Source: Amblyornis subalaris
Taxonomy: Eukaryota > Chordata > Aves > Passeriformes > Ptilonorhynchidae
Length of the DNA: 64,000 nt
Assembly: GCA_018881555.1 (NCBI GenBank)
Contig: JACAXG010000105.1
Coordinates: forward strand, 1,294,963 to 1,358,962
Direction: 5' to 3'
Shown: positions 48,001-61,500 of the stretch, piece by piece
Layout of the letters: each line of letters starts with the position of its first letter
Numbering within the stretch: the stretch's first letter is position 1
Program-made: the position numbers and the translations under genes
The notes under the pieces: model-generated
The model's input: the letters and a program-made list of their open reading frames with translations, nothing else
Told to the model about the DNA's origin: nothing
Databases searched by the model: none

Positions 48001-51000
48001 GCATCAAAGAAGTGAGAGGAGACTGGTTTTGGATTTGGGTTTCTTCAGCCCAAAAAGCTTCAAACTTGGGGTTGCAGAGGGAATGTGTGTGTTTGTGTGT
48101 GTGACACTGGATTCTCCTTCCTGTCCTGCAGAGGATTTAAAATGGGGGCAGAAGTACCCTATACAGGAATATGTGAACCTGTGATCTAGTTCTTGGATCT
48201 TACATCTGGAATGGCAGAGACTTGGATTCTGGTTCTTCCTTTAAAATTACTTTCTCTGCTTTACCTTGAAGTTTTTAACTTCATCTTTAATGGCTCTCTC
48301 TGGGCCCATAATACTTTAAATCTGTTCTGCTCAGTGACACAGCTTTCACTAAAGAAAAAAAAGAGAAAGGGAAAACCTCTGTTTTGACTACTCCATTGCA
48401 ACTCAGTAATTTTCTGTAGCCAGAAGCCGCATCAGTGGGTTTTACTGAAACCAACTTTCCTATCTGCCATAGACAAGGAATAGCCATAGTAAGCCATCAT
48501 AAGAGCCATGGTGATATAATTGAAAATTATTTTAATTCAAAGTAATTTTTACCGGTAGTATGTGTTATTTCATTTAAGCTATGTAGTTGGAAAAGCAGAA
48601 AATCTTTCAGGTCCCTTCCAACCCAAACCATTCTATGATTCTATGGTACTATGACATAGACCCTTTTCATAATTGAAGTAGATGAAGCAAACTTTAAACC
48701 TAAGTAAATGCTGAGAACAGTTACTGTGAGTTTAATTAGATGCCAGTCAGCTAAATCATCTCCAAGGAAAGATGATTCGTATCTTGTAGTAGGAGATGTT
48801 AATAAGAGGAACAGAAGATTAAGTGATTATTTCCTTAAGAAAACAGCAAAGGGTTGTTTATCATGTTTGTAGAAGAGATAGTTAAGGAAGAAGTATATAG
48901 TCAGCTTCCATGCATAAATATTTTGTAATTTAATGGCAAACTGTAGGATAATGCAAATATTTTGATCACTGTCCAGAATGAAAAAGAATGTTTATTGGTA
49001 CTCGGTATTTCTAGCAACAACATTATCTGAAGTAAAGTTTAGCATAACTCTTCCCTTTTGTATTTGCAAATCCTTAACTGGGAGATTCTGGAAAATGTTG
49101 ACCTTCATGTTTTGGGGCTTACAAGAAGGATGTTTTGATACCTTATAACTTCTTGTAACAAATACTACCATGTTCTTGGTTTGGTGTCTTGCAAGAGCAG
49201 TCTTCCAGGAACAATACTTCTGTGTTTGTTTGGAGTTAGTAACAGAACTGGTATGTGCAGAATTCTCTTGTTTCTCTCCTGTTTCAGTACAAAATGTTAT
49301 TTTACACTTCCACATCTCATAGTTATATCAACATATATAAATTTTAAAACTATGAGTATCTTTTGATACTTGCTCGAAATGACACATCTATCCACTAGGT
49401 TTCTGTAACAGTGCTCCTCTAAAGTTCTTGATGAAATTTTGTTTCGTAGGGAGAATCCTCTCAGTGTTTCCTGAATAACTGAACAGATTCACCATATGAA
49501 TCTAAAGTGTGAAAAGGAACACTGGTTGTGGAGTCAGTCTGGAAGTCATGCTCCCAGTAACTGCATCTCACTCACTGTGCACTGTTGAGACACAGGTGTG
49601 TGCTACAGCTGTGTCCCACCATCTTAGGTTTGCTTGCAACATCAGAAGATGTCTAGTCCCTAAATTTTGCCAGCTGTTCAACTATGGGAGTTTGTTCATT
49701 GAAGTTCACATGACAGACTGAGATCCAGTAGCATGTTCTGTGATCAGACAAAGCAAGATGTCACCTCCCTGTGCTGTCAACCCAAAATATGTTGGAGTCC
49801 AGCCTGAAAACTTGTCCATCCTAGCAGCTGGGAAGCAACAGCCCAGGTTCATTCTCAGTTGTACTGATACCGTTAATCATTCTAAACCAGAGTGCATCAA
49901 AGCTTCATGTGAGAATACTGACCCACCCAGAATAAAAACCACCAGTGCTTGTAACTGCTATGGACATTCTTGTACTTCCACACTGAATCACTTTTGTAGT
50001 TCTTGCATTCTTCTGATCATCTATACACTGCTAATGTATGCTGCATTTTTATACTTTGATATCTGTCTAAGACTTCTTCATCAGTTTCTGCTCCTGTTTA
50101 GAAACTCTGTCTTCCTCTATTTTCGTTTAGTTCATCCTCAGGGAAAGTCTCTGAGTGTCCTCTGTTGGGCTACTTGCCCACGTGGAAGTAACTCACCCTT
50201 AGCATCTAGCAGACATGTCCAGAGCTCCCTCTGACAATTTCTGGATCCTTCTGCTCTTAGTAAGTACCTTATCATACTGCAGTGAAAACAAGGATTACAT
50301 CTGTAACCTTATAAATCTAGTAGCACAATATGATTTAAAACTACTTTGAAATTCTAGTTACTTGATGAAAACAACTAATCATTCAAAATGGGAAAAATAC
50401 TATTAAATCCTCTTGTTTTAAATTGAGTGTAAAATTTATCTTTTGATATTATGTTTCTCTTTTATTTCATATTTTTATTAGGTCATCTGTCTTTTGACAG
50501 ACTTTTTGTCCTTGGATCTTAAATTCTCATCTGCCTCAATCACTGTTACATCTTAATGATTAATATTCTGACTACCAGTGATTTCCTTATTGACAGATTC
50601 TTGAGATATGAGCACAAGGTCAAGTCTGTCTACTAAAGAGAAACTAGCCTGTGTAGAAGAGATGATAAGTAGCTACCAGAATTAACTAGCAGTTGATTTG
50701 CTGCTGAAAGAGTCTGTGTGTGCTCTGGGGTGAGAGTTTGCTTGTTGCAATGTTCTTATTTCTTCCAGTAGTACAAAAAAATCTCCAATCCCAAAAGCAG
50801 CCCACTGCATGTGGAAGTACCTCCTGTATGGGTGCATCTCTTCTCCAGGTTTAGTTTGCAAAGGCTAATGGCTGTTCTAGGTCAGGCCATACACCTGCTC
50901 TTTCTCACCAATGTTTTTTGCGAATGCCTCATGTATTTGGCTTCCACAGTAACCTCCACCAACAAATAGATCCTGTTTATTTGCCAAAGATGTGACTCCA

Positions 51001-53639
51001 AGCAAACCCTTTAGTCATGTGTCTTTTCAATGTTTGTAGAGTTATATGCAAATGACAATTCAGGCTTGTGTCAATACCTTTGGGGCAGAACGTGCCAGGA
51101 GGCCTCAATGCCCACTGAAATCAATGGAGTAACCATGATGGAATCATCCCAAACTTCAGTGACTGCAGTCACCATGATGAAAAGTCCCAGTTTAGCACAT
51201 AGGTTAGAAATAGCTCATTTGATTTGCCCCATGCTCTGTGGTTTAGGAACTTTGAGGATGGCATTTGTGCTGCCTGAGCTACCAATATGGAGTGTGGGAC
51301 TTGAGTTTATTTCCAGTCCTGCATAGGGCCAGTGGGGCTCGGTAGGATTTCAGGTCTCAGATCTCACTGCAGAATCAGGGCTTAGGAACAGGCACAAATT
51401 AAACTACTTCCTCAGGGAAGACCAGAGGAGGGTGTTAGATTTGTCTTCTATTTTTTTAGTTCAGTTTGAGAAAGACATAGATTGACAGCAGTTAATATCT
51501 GTGGAAGCTGTGGGATAAGTGAAGGTTTAGGATGAAAATTGACAAACATCATGTAGTTGGGGGGTTGGGGTTTTTTTTGTATTCCCCATGTTTTGGTAAA
51601 TAGTGGTTCCTCCAACGAGGATTAATTTGAATATGTATTGGCCTTGGTGCATGGCAAGTTTCAAGACAAACTTACTATGTGTTAATTTAAAACCCACACT
51701 TACTGTTAAATTTCATAACTGCTTTGATTGTGGAAACTAAATGGGGTGGGAAGGTTAGTAAAATGGAAGATGGCAATGTGGGCTTTCCACACTATTAACA
51801 AATGGCCCATATAAGTCTACAGGATGACTCCAGAAGGGACATTACCAGAAACATAAAACAAACCAAAAATTACGATACCTTGTCCTTGTGCTGTATCTGT
51901 ACATGTGTGATTTTTCAGTGCCTTTTTCAAACTCTAGTGTGAGAGTTGTCACAAGACTAATTGTATGATTTTATACTATGACTATTAGATATTAGAGAAG
52001 GAAGTATTGTATTGATTGTCTGCTGAGTATTTGAGTCACAGTCTCAGATAAAGGAAGTTACTCCTTGTTTACAGATTCCAGTTATTTGAGGCTTGATCTC
52101 CTATAAACTGAGCCAAAATTGTTGTGTGTTACAAAAGCTTACCACAGGCTTCAGATTCCCATTGTTGGTCAGACAGTTAATGTTCAGCCCAGTCCTTGCT
52201 TCTGCATGGGCATGGAAAAGTAACTCGTCTAAGAATATTTCAGTGTTGGCAATAACTGTGGAAACTTTGCTAAAATGTTGACAATTATAAAATAAATATG
52301 AATGCAACTATCTAATTGTGTTAAATAGATCCATTATGAAACTGGAAACACTAGAAATCCATACTAGAACTAGTATGCCTAAATTAAAAGAACAGGGATT
52401 AATACTACAAGTGAGAAGAACCTGAGATTTACTCCAGAATACCTGAGCTGAAGACACCTCTGCTAAGCCATCGTGGGTCCTTTGATAGACTTTCTGTGAA
52501 GCTCAGAGACGCGGGCATGCTCCCGCCCTTCCAACAGAGTCTGCCCTGCTGTGCCTCCAGGCCATGCTGCTCCAGGTGCTGAGCCACACTGGTTGCCCAG
52601 GCACTGTTGTGTGACCTCAGCAATTCCCTTGGCCTTAGTTACCAAGTGAGTTGTGAATGTTTAGTAATCTTAGTGGTAGCTGCAAAGTACCCTTAAAAGG
52701 CAACATAACTGGGCACTTACGTGCTCAGTGTCTTCCAGCACAGGAAGGGTTCCATGACCTGCCCTACGCCTGCTTTCCCATTCTGCTAATCCCCGCTAGA
52801 GCCTTTTGCCCACGAGAGCTTTTTGCATTCCAGCAGTTGGAGGAGTGACACAGGACATGTCATTTCAGGTATTTAGGATCCTCCAGAATTAAAATCCATC
52901 CAGAAATCACAGTTTTCATTGTTATGATTCGATATTGCTACATTATGGCCATTGCAAACTGCAAATGAAGAGCACTTCTGAAGATCATGCTTCTCATAGT
53001 GGGGGTCCAGGATTGGAAACCTGGTTCCTAATGTGTGCTCTGACTTCCCTGTTAGTGAAATGACAATGGCAGCTGTAATATTAAATACTTTGAGACTGCT
53101 GTGTTACTGATGTCAGGCAGCATTCCTAATGAATGAAAGACCACATCCAAATGTTGTTCTCCCTTTACTTTCAGGCTGTAGCAAAGCTGATGTCTGTGGA
53201 TTGTCGTTGTCATGGTGTTTCTGGGTCCTGTGCTGTGAAAACTTGTTGGAAAACCATGTCCTCCTTTGAAAAGATTGGCCGGTTTTTAAAGGATAAGTAT
53301 GAAAACAGCATACAAATATCAGACAGACTGAAAAAAAAGCTACGCAGGAAAGAGAAAAGCCAGAGGAAAATACCAATTGGGAAAGAGGACCTGCTGTATG
53401 TGAACAAATCACCCAATTATTGTGTCGAAGACCAAAAGCTGGGGATCCCTGGAACTCAGGGAAGAGAATGTAACCGCACCTCGCAGGGACCCGACGGCTG
53501 TAACCTCCTGTGCTGTGGGCGCGGGTACAACACCCACGTTGTCAGGCACGTGGAAAGGTGTGAGTGCAAGTTTGTCTGGTGCTGCTACGTGCGCTGCAGG
53601 AGGTGTGAGACCATGACCGANGTGCACACCTGCAAGTAA
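44916..53639 (+). CDS. WNT16: WNT16, complete secreted Wnt ligand (gene span, four coding exons)
   Basis: The coding join is 44916-45001, 45098-45345, 47171-47457 and 53175-53639: 361 residues, close to the usual length of about 365. Wnt16 is a secreted, lipid-modified glycoprotein that acts through Frizzled and LRP5/6 receptors; in mammals it affects cortical bone and haematopoietic stem cell specification. Visible features are a signal peptide (about residues 1-25), 24 cysteines after it, the acylation motif CHGVSGSC with Ser223 as the expected palmitoleate site, and N-glycosylation sequons at Asn139, Asn185 and Asn307. The C-terminal cysteine knot ends VHTCK. All exon phases (2, 1, 0) join correctly. 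Exons 1-2 are far more GC-rich than exon 4, following the CpG island. No disabling change is seen. It lies 19.3 kb downstream of the CPED1 stop on the same strand. Confidence 0.97.
45002..45097 (+). other. WNT16: WNT16 intron 1, 96 bp, GC-rich
   Basis: Very short intron inside the CpG island, GTGAGT to CTCTGCAG. Near the lower size limit for vertebrate introns; the phase-2 junction rebuilds the Met codon of TWMWLGI. Confidence 0.93.
45098..45345 (+). CDS. WNT16: WNT16 coding exon 2
   Basis: The peptide starts [20 protein letters not shown] and includes [20 protein letters not shown], the Wnt N-terminal signature. It then has an Ala/Pro/Arg-rich low-complexity stretch (about residues 90-103) before FGQQLSSG. 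It contains four conserved cysteines. Acceptor CTCTGCAG, donor GTGAGT at 45346, end phase 1. The low-complexity stretch is GC-driven and is a variable segment in the family. Confidence 0.95.
45346..47170 (+). other. WNT16: WNT16 intron 2
   Basis: The intron is GC-rich to about 45560 (the rest of the CpG island), then AT-rich. No repeat or gene is recognised. It ends CTTGCTGTGCAG. Confidence 0.75.
47171..47457 (+). CDS. WNT16: WNT16 coding exon 3
   Basis: It enters in phase 1 (codon Gly112) and ends in phase 0 at Gln207. The peptide includes [20 protein letters not shown] and then [20 protein letters not shown], both Wnt-family blocks, and ends [10 protein letters not shown]. It has four conserved cysteines and sequons NMT (139) and NVT (185). 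An ambiguous base at 47217 is the third position of Leu127 (CTN) and cannot change the residue. Donor GTAGGT at 47458. Confidence 0.97.
47458..53174 (+). other. WNT16: WNT16 intron 3
   Basis: About 5.7 kb of AT-rich intron. It holds a short CR1 3' tail at 48602-48645 and a TG run at about 48086-48103. A 164-codon open frame at 49740-50234 has no recognisable family and is reported as a finding. Acceptor TTTACTTTCAG before 53175. Confidence 0.75.
48602..48645 (+). mobile_element. CR1 3'-terminal fragment
   Basis: GGTCCCTTCCAACCCAAACC, then ATTCTATGATTCTATGG: the diagnostic CR1 3' end with its short tandem tail. Only about 45 bp are clear, with weak similarity from about 48578. A severely 5'-truncated insertion. 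Confidence 0.82.
53175..53639 (+). CDS. WNT16: WNT16 coding exon 4, acylation site and cysteine-rich C-terminal domain
   Basis: Phase 0 from [19 protein letters not shown], with Ser223 the expected Porcupine-acylated serine, through [14 protein letters not shown] and a lysine/arginine-rich insert (about residues 258-272) to the C-terminal knot ([29 protein letters not shown]) and the stop TAA at 53637-53639. It carries sixteen cysteines and a sequon at Asn307. The ambiguous base at 53621 leaves residue 356 as Asp or Glu; family members have Asp there. Confidence 0.97.
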   Translation, partial: AVAKLMSVDCRCHGVSGSCAVKTCWKTMSSFEKIGRFLKDKYENSIQISDRLKKKLRRKEKSQRKIPIGKEDLLYVNKSPNYCVEDQKLGIPGTQGRECNRTSQGPDGCNLLCCGRGYNTHVVRHVERCECKFVWCCYVRCRRCETMTXVHTCK

Positions 53640-55500
53640 GATGAAGTACAGGAAACAGGGCCAAACCATCCTGCCCTGTTTGGTGCACACAGCTGCTGCA
53701 CGGGTGCCAGTCACTGTCACCCTGTGGGATTTCAGAGGGATCAGCCTCAGGGGGAGCAGGTACTGCCAGAAAACGGGTAGTCCAAGCATGCGGCGACTGA
53801 AAGGACAACTGAGGAAACAGCAGATTGCACACAGGGACAGCTTAAACAGCAAAAAAGGACTCCTGATGACACATTTGAATATGTTACTCCATGAGCAGGG
53901 ACAGATGCTAAACTTTTCAAGCCTTTAATAGCCACAATGTCCTGAAGATCCATGCGATGGGTAGGTACAGTGGAGAAATCTCAACATCTCATTAGCCAGA
54001 GACTGAAGAGTTTGTAAGACACATTAGATATAATCCTTATGTCTGTGCTTTTATAACTGGGACTAGATGGATCCACTAGATTGTTCATTTCTGCAGACTT
54101 CAGAAAAAACCACAAAGATAGGGTAAGAGTTCAGCTGCTGACCACGAAGCGTTTGCTTTGCAGCCGTTTGGAAAACTGCCTTCTGTGTGATGCGCAGGAA
54201 AGCGTCTGGTACCGAGAAATGTGTGTGACTGCAGAAAGCTCAGCACTGTCTGCGTGGAAAAGGAGGGTCAGGCTGTGCCCAGGGGAGAGAGGCAGGAGCA
54301 CAGCTTGGTGAATGTGGACGGAGTACCAAATAGCAACCTCGGAATTTTTTTACAGGTTGTCCTTCAAATGCACATGAAACAGGTTTGAGGAAGGACAGAA
54401 ACACAGTTTGATATTTGAAGGAAATAAGATGCCTTGCAGGCATTTCCTCAGTATCTGAGCACACATTTTGCGAGTCAGCTGGTCGTCACCCCACTGTTGA
54501 ATTCTATGCAATAACCGCCCACCTTCAACCATCTCACTGGTGGTTCATCATTACTTTCAAAATTAACCGTATGAGATTTACCCCAAAGAAATCTCCCATA
54601 AAGCAAAGGATTTTTTTAAATCATGCTTTCTTTATAGAGTCAGCAGCTAGAATTTTTCATTAGGTTGCATCCTCAGTAAGTTCAATGCACAATGTAATTT
54701 ATGGATTGGCTCACACCAGTAAAATATTTAAACTGTTAATGATAACATTTTCTCTGCCTCTGTATGTTGGCTCGATTTTACTTTACATCTGTGAAAGGTT
54801 GTTTATGTTTATGCAGTGATTTAATGCCTGGCTTAAAAAGCATCATGTGAAAGGATTACTGTTGTTTAATTGTGCAAAGACCTATTTTTGATAAGACAAG
54901 AAAGTTTATATTTTGTAAATATTTAAATTATGCAAGTTATGTAAAATGTTTCCCAAACATAAGTGGTAAGACTACAGCCCTTGATATTTGTTGGGTAGAT
55001 ATTTGTTAATATTGTAGTAGCCTTTAATTGATTTTTATTTGCATGTGCTGGGGGAAATTGGTCAGAGAACTGCATAAATATTGGAGGTTTTTACCATCAG
55101 GGTGGCTATAATTATTGCAGTTAATACACACTGATGAGAAACACTTACTATGATTTTCTAAATGATCAGTTAATTAGTATTCTGCATACTTTCTTTTTTA
55201 TTATTGTCTCAAATGAATTTTACAAACACTGAAATCCCAGCTCCAGCAGTAAGTACTCCCACTGACATCAAGGGAACTTGGCGGGATTTGCAATCCCTTA
55301 ACTTCTTCCATACTAACAGTTTTTAGAAAGAAATCATCTTGGACAGTTTGGCTGAGGCTTTCAAAGTTACTTTGAAGAATTCATTTCCTAATTGTCAGTT
55401 ATTTTCCCAGGAAAGATGGTGACCAGATTCCAAACTGTCACTCTTTATTGGATGTGTAGGTCAGGAAGAAGGAAACAAAATCTTCTGTGTTGTGGTATTT
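53640..55500 (+). other. WNT16: Probable WNT16 3' UTR, end not resolved
   Basis: The sequence after the stop is AT-rich from about 54550, with TGTAAATATTT and TTTATTTGCATG runs like those of vertebrate 3' UTRs. I did not see a canonical AATAAA in the first roughly 1.8 kb, only variants such as AGTAAA near 54719, so the poly(A) site is unknown. Short frames here are chance. Confidence 0.45.
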
Positions 55501-58500
55501 CACTTATGTGGATTATCTGAGGAACAGCAGTTCAGCAATAATGAAGTCCTTTATCTGCCGGTTCTTTTCGGACCTTTGCTCCGCATTTGGCCAGTCTGTC
55601 TCCATTGGCCTGACCCAATTACTATCTTGAGACCACAAAATCTGCTGTCTGTGGGAAGGGTGCTCAGCATGCCAGTCACTGTCACAGGAGGATTCAACAC
55701 CCTCTCTGTGAAAACTTGGATGGGGAGGATACATTGTGGTGGAAGACCCTGAAGAGACAGTTGTGACCCCAGGTTGTTTCAATATTCCAGCAGTGAAAGT
55801 AAAGCCACAGGTTCTTCAGGCTGTGCACCAGACCTATTGGCAGCATGGATGGGAGATTATACTGGTCACTGTTGATATGAAGGGGTGGTAGAGATCACCT
55901 CTCTTTTTATTCTGCCCCGTGTCAAATTGCTGTCACAGGCAAGTGCCTTGGTGCCCTACATGAGCCTTCTCCTAGCGGTACTGAGTTCAGTGTTGAGATC
56001 ACTACTGTTTAGTTATATGGGACTCCAGCTCATGGGAACTCATTCAGTGTGAAGATCAGAATCTTCTATCAAAGCAGCCCTGACCAGCCTTTCAAAACAG
56101 CTTAGCTTTTATCAGACCTAAAGGTTCTTCCATGCCTGATGTGTAAAGTACAGAAAATCACCAATATACTTCTCAGCACACCTTTACTTCTGGCAGAATA
56201 GGAAATGGGGAGTAAATAGTCCTGGACTTCTGGGCCTGAGGTCAGCTTCAGGGATTTTCCCAGGAGAAGGAAATCTCAGAAGGCTGTTTCTGTGGGTTTG
56301 AAGGGGAAGGGCACTGACATCAACATCACACAGAGACGTGGGGCAGCTGTGATGCAGCCATTGCAGTCAGGGTGTCTCTTGCCTGCTTGGCTATCCAGTG
56401 TTTGGTGCCGCATTGTTTTTGACAGTCATCTAGTTAAAAAGCAAAAACAGAACCATTTTGTTCTTAAGTGTTGTTAACAAAAATTGTTTTCCTGGTTTTC
56501 TTGGGGGGAAGAGTATATTTTTTCAAAGAATGTCAAAATACAATGAAGAGCAGAGGTAACAGGGTTTATGAAAGTTTCAATGGCTGAGCAAACAAGCTAA
56601 CAGGTTTGGAGCTTCATTGGCAGCAAAATAATCCATCTTGCCTCTGGGAAGCTGAGGGAAAATTTGATGGCAGGTGCTGTTACGCTTTCTGCACTGGGGG
56701 TAGAGCACTCATGAGACCAAGCACACACAGTCTGAGGGGCTGCTGCTCGCTCGCCTGCTGTGCTAATGTTGGGGCCTTGGAGGAGGAAACAGAAGCAAAG
56801 CTGAGTGCACTGGGGAGACTGAAGCATGAGCTCTTCTATTTACCTATCTCAGTTTAAATTGTTGTTTTAAGTTAAGCTCCATTGTAACCTACTTCATTTA
56901 CATCCATAAAACTAGTTCTGGATGGGCACTATCTGTAAAAGCAATTCCGGACAGGATCTGGATATGAACATTGTTTTGTAGTAGCATCAGGGATGAAGAA
57001 ATTAGCTGACATCTATTGCAGTATTTATGCCACAAAACTGTCCTTACTCTTTCCATGCTCTGGAAAAGCTCTCCTTGTCTGAGAGCAAGAGAGAGAACCA
57101 TGTGTAATACAGCATGCCTCCTCCTTCAAAGAGGAGCCTACATATGACATGTGGTTCAGCTACTTTTGTGAGCATATGGCACTGGGATGAATATAAGTCA
57201 CTCAGTTTAATAGAGGGGTTTTTTTTCCCTGTGCTGGGATTGGAGGATCAAGACCATTGACCTTGAAAACACAGCCTTATAATACTCCTGTACAGCATTG
57301 CAAAAAATATGTACTTTCTGTTTGAAAGTAGCTGCATGTGTGCTTATCCGAGCAAGTGAGATTGGCAAAAAAAATAGGAAAGAAATTGGAGTGGGGAAAA
57401 GGTTTTAGTCCTGTTTCTTCACACTGCCCTTTTATGCATAGAGCAGCAGTTTGTGAAAAGTAGCAAACCTATGAAAAATGCCACAAGTTTACTTTTTGAA
57501 GAAAGGATAATTGTAGCCACTTCTGAAAGTGAAAATTATGTTTGCTATTTTGAACACAGAAATGCATGTGCACATGCGTGTGCTGCATGTTTAAAGAGCA
57601 AAGTTGTGTTGGTGACTGAAATGCTGACATAATGCGAGGAGTTACTGCAGGAATCCAGCTGGCCAGCCTGTGCATGCATTGCTGACCAAAGCACACTGTC
57701 TTTGCCTTGCCTGCTGGAGATCCCTTGTCAGAGGATGTGTAGTAAATGGAGATTGTCTCCACTGCTATCAAAACATCTCTGTGCTGGGCAGCACTTTTCA
57801 TTAAAGTACAAGTATATGAAATGGATGGGCAAAGTAAAGACCAACAATTATCACTGGTCATTCAGAGGAAATGATGTTAAAAGGTTGGCTGAGGTTCCTG
57901 ATGAAGCTTGATTTCACTGAAGAATGATGTTCCACAGGATAGCAAACAAATTTAGTGTTTAAGTGCTGAACTCATACCAACTGCGTTCAGCCTGACGGAT
58001 AAAATTTATTAAAAACATGTAAAAGGATCATCCAAGTGTGGCAAACTGTGCCACATGAGGCACTGTTTGTCTGAGCCTTCTAACTTATGGTAGCTGTCAT
58101 ACAGGGTGGAGTATCATGAAGTATCATAGTGGAAAAAATGTTATTTGTTCTAGATAACCTGCCAAAAATGTTAGTTATGAATCTTCTTCTGACTGTATCC
58201 TGTCTGTGCTGTCGGCTGATCCGGAGTGCCCAGATCCAGTAGCAGTAGTATCAGTGGTATCATGACTTAGTTTTTCATTTCATGCAAGAATATGCAATAG
58301 CAAATTTTAGCATTTTACAGACTGTCACAATTTTTACTGTTAGTGAAGTGGCATGGNCAGACAATAGATAACTGAGACAGTAACTGAGAAAGGGCTTCAC
58401 ACCCATATGTCCAAGGAGCATCACTAAGGAGGGTAGCAGTAGTAGTATTCTGACCACAAAAAGGAAACTGGGAAGAAATTACTTGCTCAACATCATGTGC

Positions 58501-61500
58501 AAAAACACTGGCAGACAGGGATTTAAAAAAAAATCGACCTAATGCTTTGGCTATTCAGTCACTGCATTTGTTTCTCAGCCCATGGAGTTGGAAAACTGTG
58601 GTTTGCTAATTAGGAGAGTGCAGTGACCATTTGAGTGGTGACTACTGGGCAAGTCCTGCTGCAGAGCTGAGTACAGTTTTTGAAGACAGGCAAAGACTAA
58701 AATAATCAGCTGGTTAAAATTGCATTTCCCAAACTTGGCCTCCTGTGGTTTGTATTTCTGGAAGTCAAATATGCTTTTTCCCCACACACAAATGACAAAT
58801 TCGTCCTGAAAATAATGGTGCCTGTGATCTCCACATTAATGCTGTGGATAATTAGTCTTAAAATACCCATGTCTGTCTCGGGGTCTGCTGTTAACTGGAT
58901 CAACAACTGTGTAATTCCATTGGTAGTTCCATTGAGTAACTAATGGTTTACTCAGCCGAGAATGAAACGGGAACTAATCCTCTCTGGCCAACATGTCACC
59001 TCTGCAGAGCTGGAAGTGTGGTGGCAGATAGGAACACAAGACTGCAATTCATCTCACAGCTAGCAGGGAACACTGACTGGTGATCCTGCTGGCTGAAGCC
59101 GCAACTTGGATACCAGGGATGATGTAAATGGATGGCCTTCAGTGGAGGGGAGCTGTAACTTTGCACACCAAAGAGGTGTAACAAAACATTTAGGAGAGTA
59201 AAGGCAGACTCACACACAGTGGAGTTTGGAGACGCTAACTGAACAAGAGGATGGTAGTGCCACGTGCTTTGAGAAACCTTCTGCTGAATCTGTGTCTGTG
59301 AATACAGCTTGTAATGAGCTGAAAGATCAGATCCCATCTCAGGGTTTGACTGTTTCCTTTTCCTCTCAGCCTTGCTATGTTTATTACTATCTAGTGTATC
59401 TTAAATGACCTGTGCATTTTTCTTCTTATCTGGATCCCTTAATTAAAGAGCTGAAATTTTTGGTTGGTTAAGACTTCTATAATCATTTTGCCCAAAGCCC
59501 TGAAAATTCATATTTGATTGTGGAGCAGAGTGAAACACATTTCACAAGCATTTCTTGTTTTCTGAGAAGCTTGGCACTATACTGGGGGTTAAAAACATAC
59601 TGCATCATTATTTCTGAGGATGATGATTTACCCTCTGTACTGAAAGGTACATTGTGTCTTATATCAGTAGCAAAAAAACCAGCTGACAACTGGAACAATG
59701 TCCCATTCTTTAGCATGGACCAATCTGCCCCATAATCTAAAAAATTAATTTGACACTCCATTGTGTCTCAGTATGTGCTAAATCATCATTTGACATTAAA
59801 CATACATAGCTTTTAGAATATCTATATATCATTAAGACAATCAATGTGCAGAGGAACACAGAAGCAAGATACTACTCAATTCCAGTTTAAGCCATGCCAT
59901 TTAAAAAAAAAAAAAATCTGGCTAGTCATTTCTGATCATGGCAGTGGGAGAAACCCAGAAGTTACCTGAAACTTTGAGAACTAAGTTGTTAAGTTTTGTA
60001 CATGCTGATTTTGGAGCTGTAGGCTGTGGTTTCATGGCAGGCTGGGTTTGCCTGCCAGGTTGGCTGAGCTCAGGCTCCCTACTCCCTNTTCTGACCTCAA
60101 TCTGTTGATGGCTTTAACAATATGGTTCACAGCAACACTCCACAAACAATAGATTTGGCTCAGTTTGGAGCAGAAAACTGCAGCAAGGACATGGCAGTAA
60201 GAACTCAGAGAGGTGACCAGGAGTATCAACTCCTGGACTGTGCTGCCGACATTAGAATATTATCCAACTATGGTTTCACACTTCATGTGCATTGAAAATG
60301 CCTGGGTTTTAACATAAAACAAACCAATAAAACCAAAACACACAAAGCATGAATGGAGAGAATGACAGGATTTCTATGCAAGAAATTTAGAAGAACCAAA
60401 CTTTTGGAATTACCTAATGCCACAACCACCTCCTGTAGATGTTTTATGATCCTCACAATGTGCTAAGATAGGAACCCTCTTAGGAGAACAACCAAACCAT
60501 GTACAGCAAGAAAGGTTACTGCTTCAGGCAGGCACATTTTCCACTGATCAATGATTTTACGGCAGTGCAACTGCAAGTAACTTCTTCAAAAAGCCCCACT
60601 TGCTCAGGACTAAACATCACTAAGTCAAGACAGAAGAGTATCGTACTCTCTGTTGAGACCATATTTGGGATAATACAATTTTGACCACTTAAATAACCTT
60701 GAAACATTACTTGAGCTCAGTGGTTTTTTGGTTTTTGGGTTTTTTTTCCCTGTTCGCTGATTGTTCCATAAATNCAATGCTAAGAAACACTCTAAACCTC
60801 TTGCACTGTAGTGCAAGATCAACAATTAATTGTTGATTAATCAAGAATTAATTAGATCAGAAACTTCCCAGAGGATGGAGTGATTTCTGTGCATTTTACA
60901 TAGCTGGACTCTTACGGTGCTCTGTACTGATCCTTACCTCTCTCCATATATATTCTAATGCCCTGAAACAAAGTTTTCATATCTGCATACTTCAAATGAC
61001 AATAACGATGATGTTCATTTTATTAACTAATACACTATAAAACTTAACACAAGGTGTAGTTATATGCATGGTGGGTTAGGTGCTTTTGAGGCATCTATGA
61101 AGACTAAGATATAAAAGTCAAAAATTAAGACATTATCCACCAACTTTTTCAATGGGATGATTCAGCTATCAAGATCTGGGAACTTGAGGCTGCATTGATA
61201 AAGACAGTGCTGAAAAATTCAAGACTGAGAAGGATAATTAGTCAGAGAAGATTGCTGTAGCATTTGGTAGGAAAAAACATTTGAAAACTGTGTTCCACAG
61301 AAAATAGCACTCTTTTCTACTGCCATCCATCAAGCTCAAAGAGGAGACACAATTCCTCCTCAGCTTGTAGTGCCTTTTCTTGTCTTTGCATGAGGCTGTA
61401 GCTATATTGTGCTATGGACAACATCCTAAGAAAGGAACAGACCTTTCTGAGGGAACAGGTGATTACAGATTTAGACATTATAGCAATTTAAATGCAAAAT

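Noticed and set aside
53641..55752. The 15-mer GCCAGTCACTGTCAC occurring near 53706 and 55671 as a repeat family
   Set aside because: Similarity does not extend beyond the 15 bases; probably chance.
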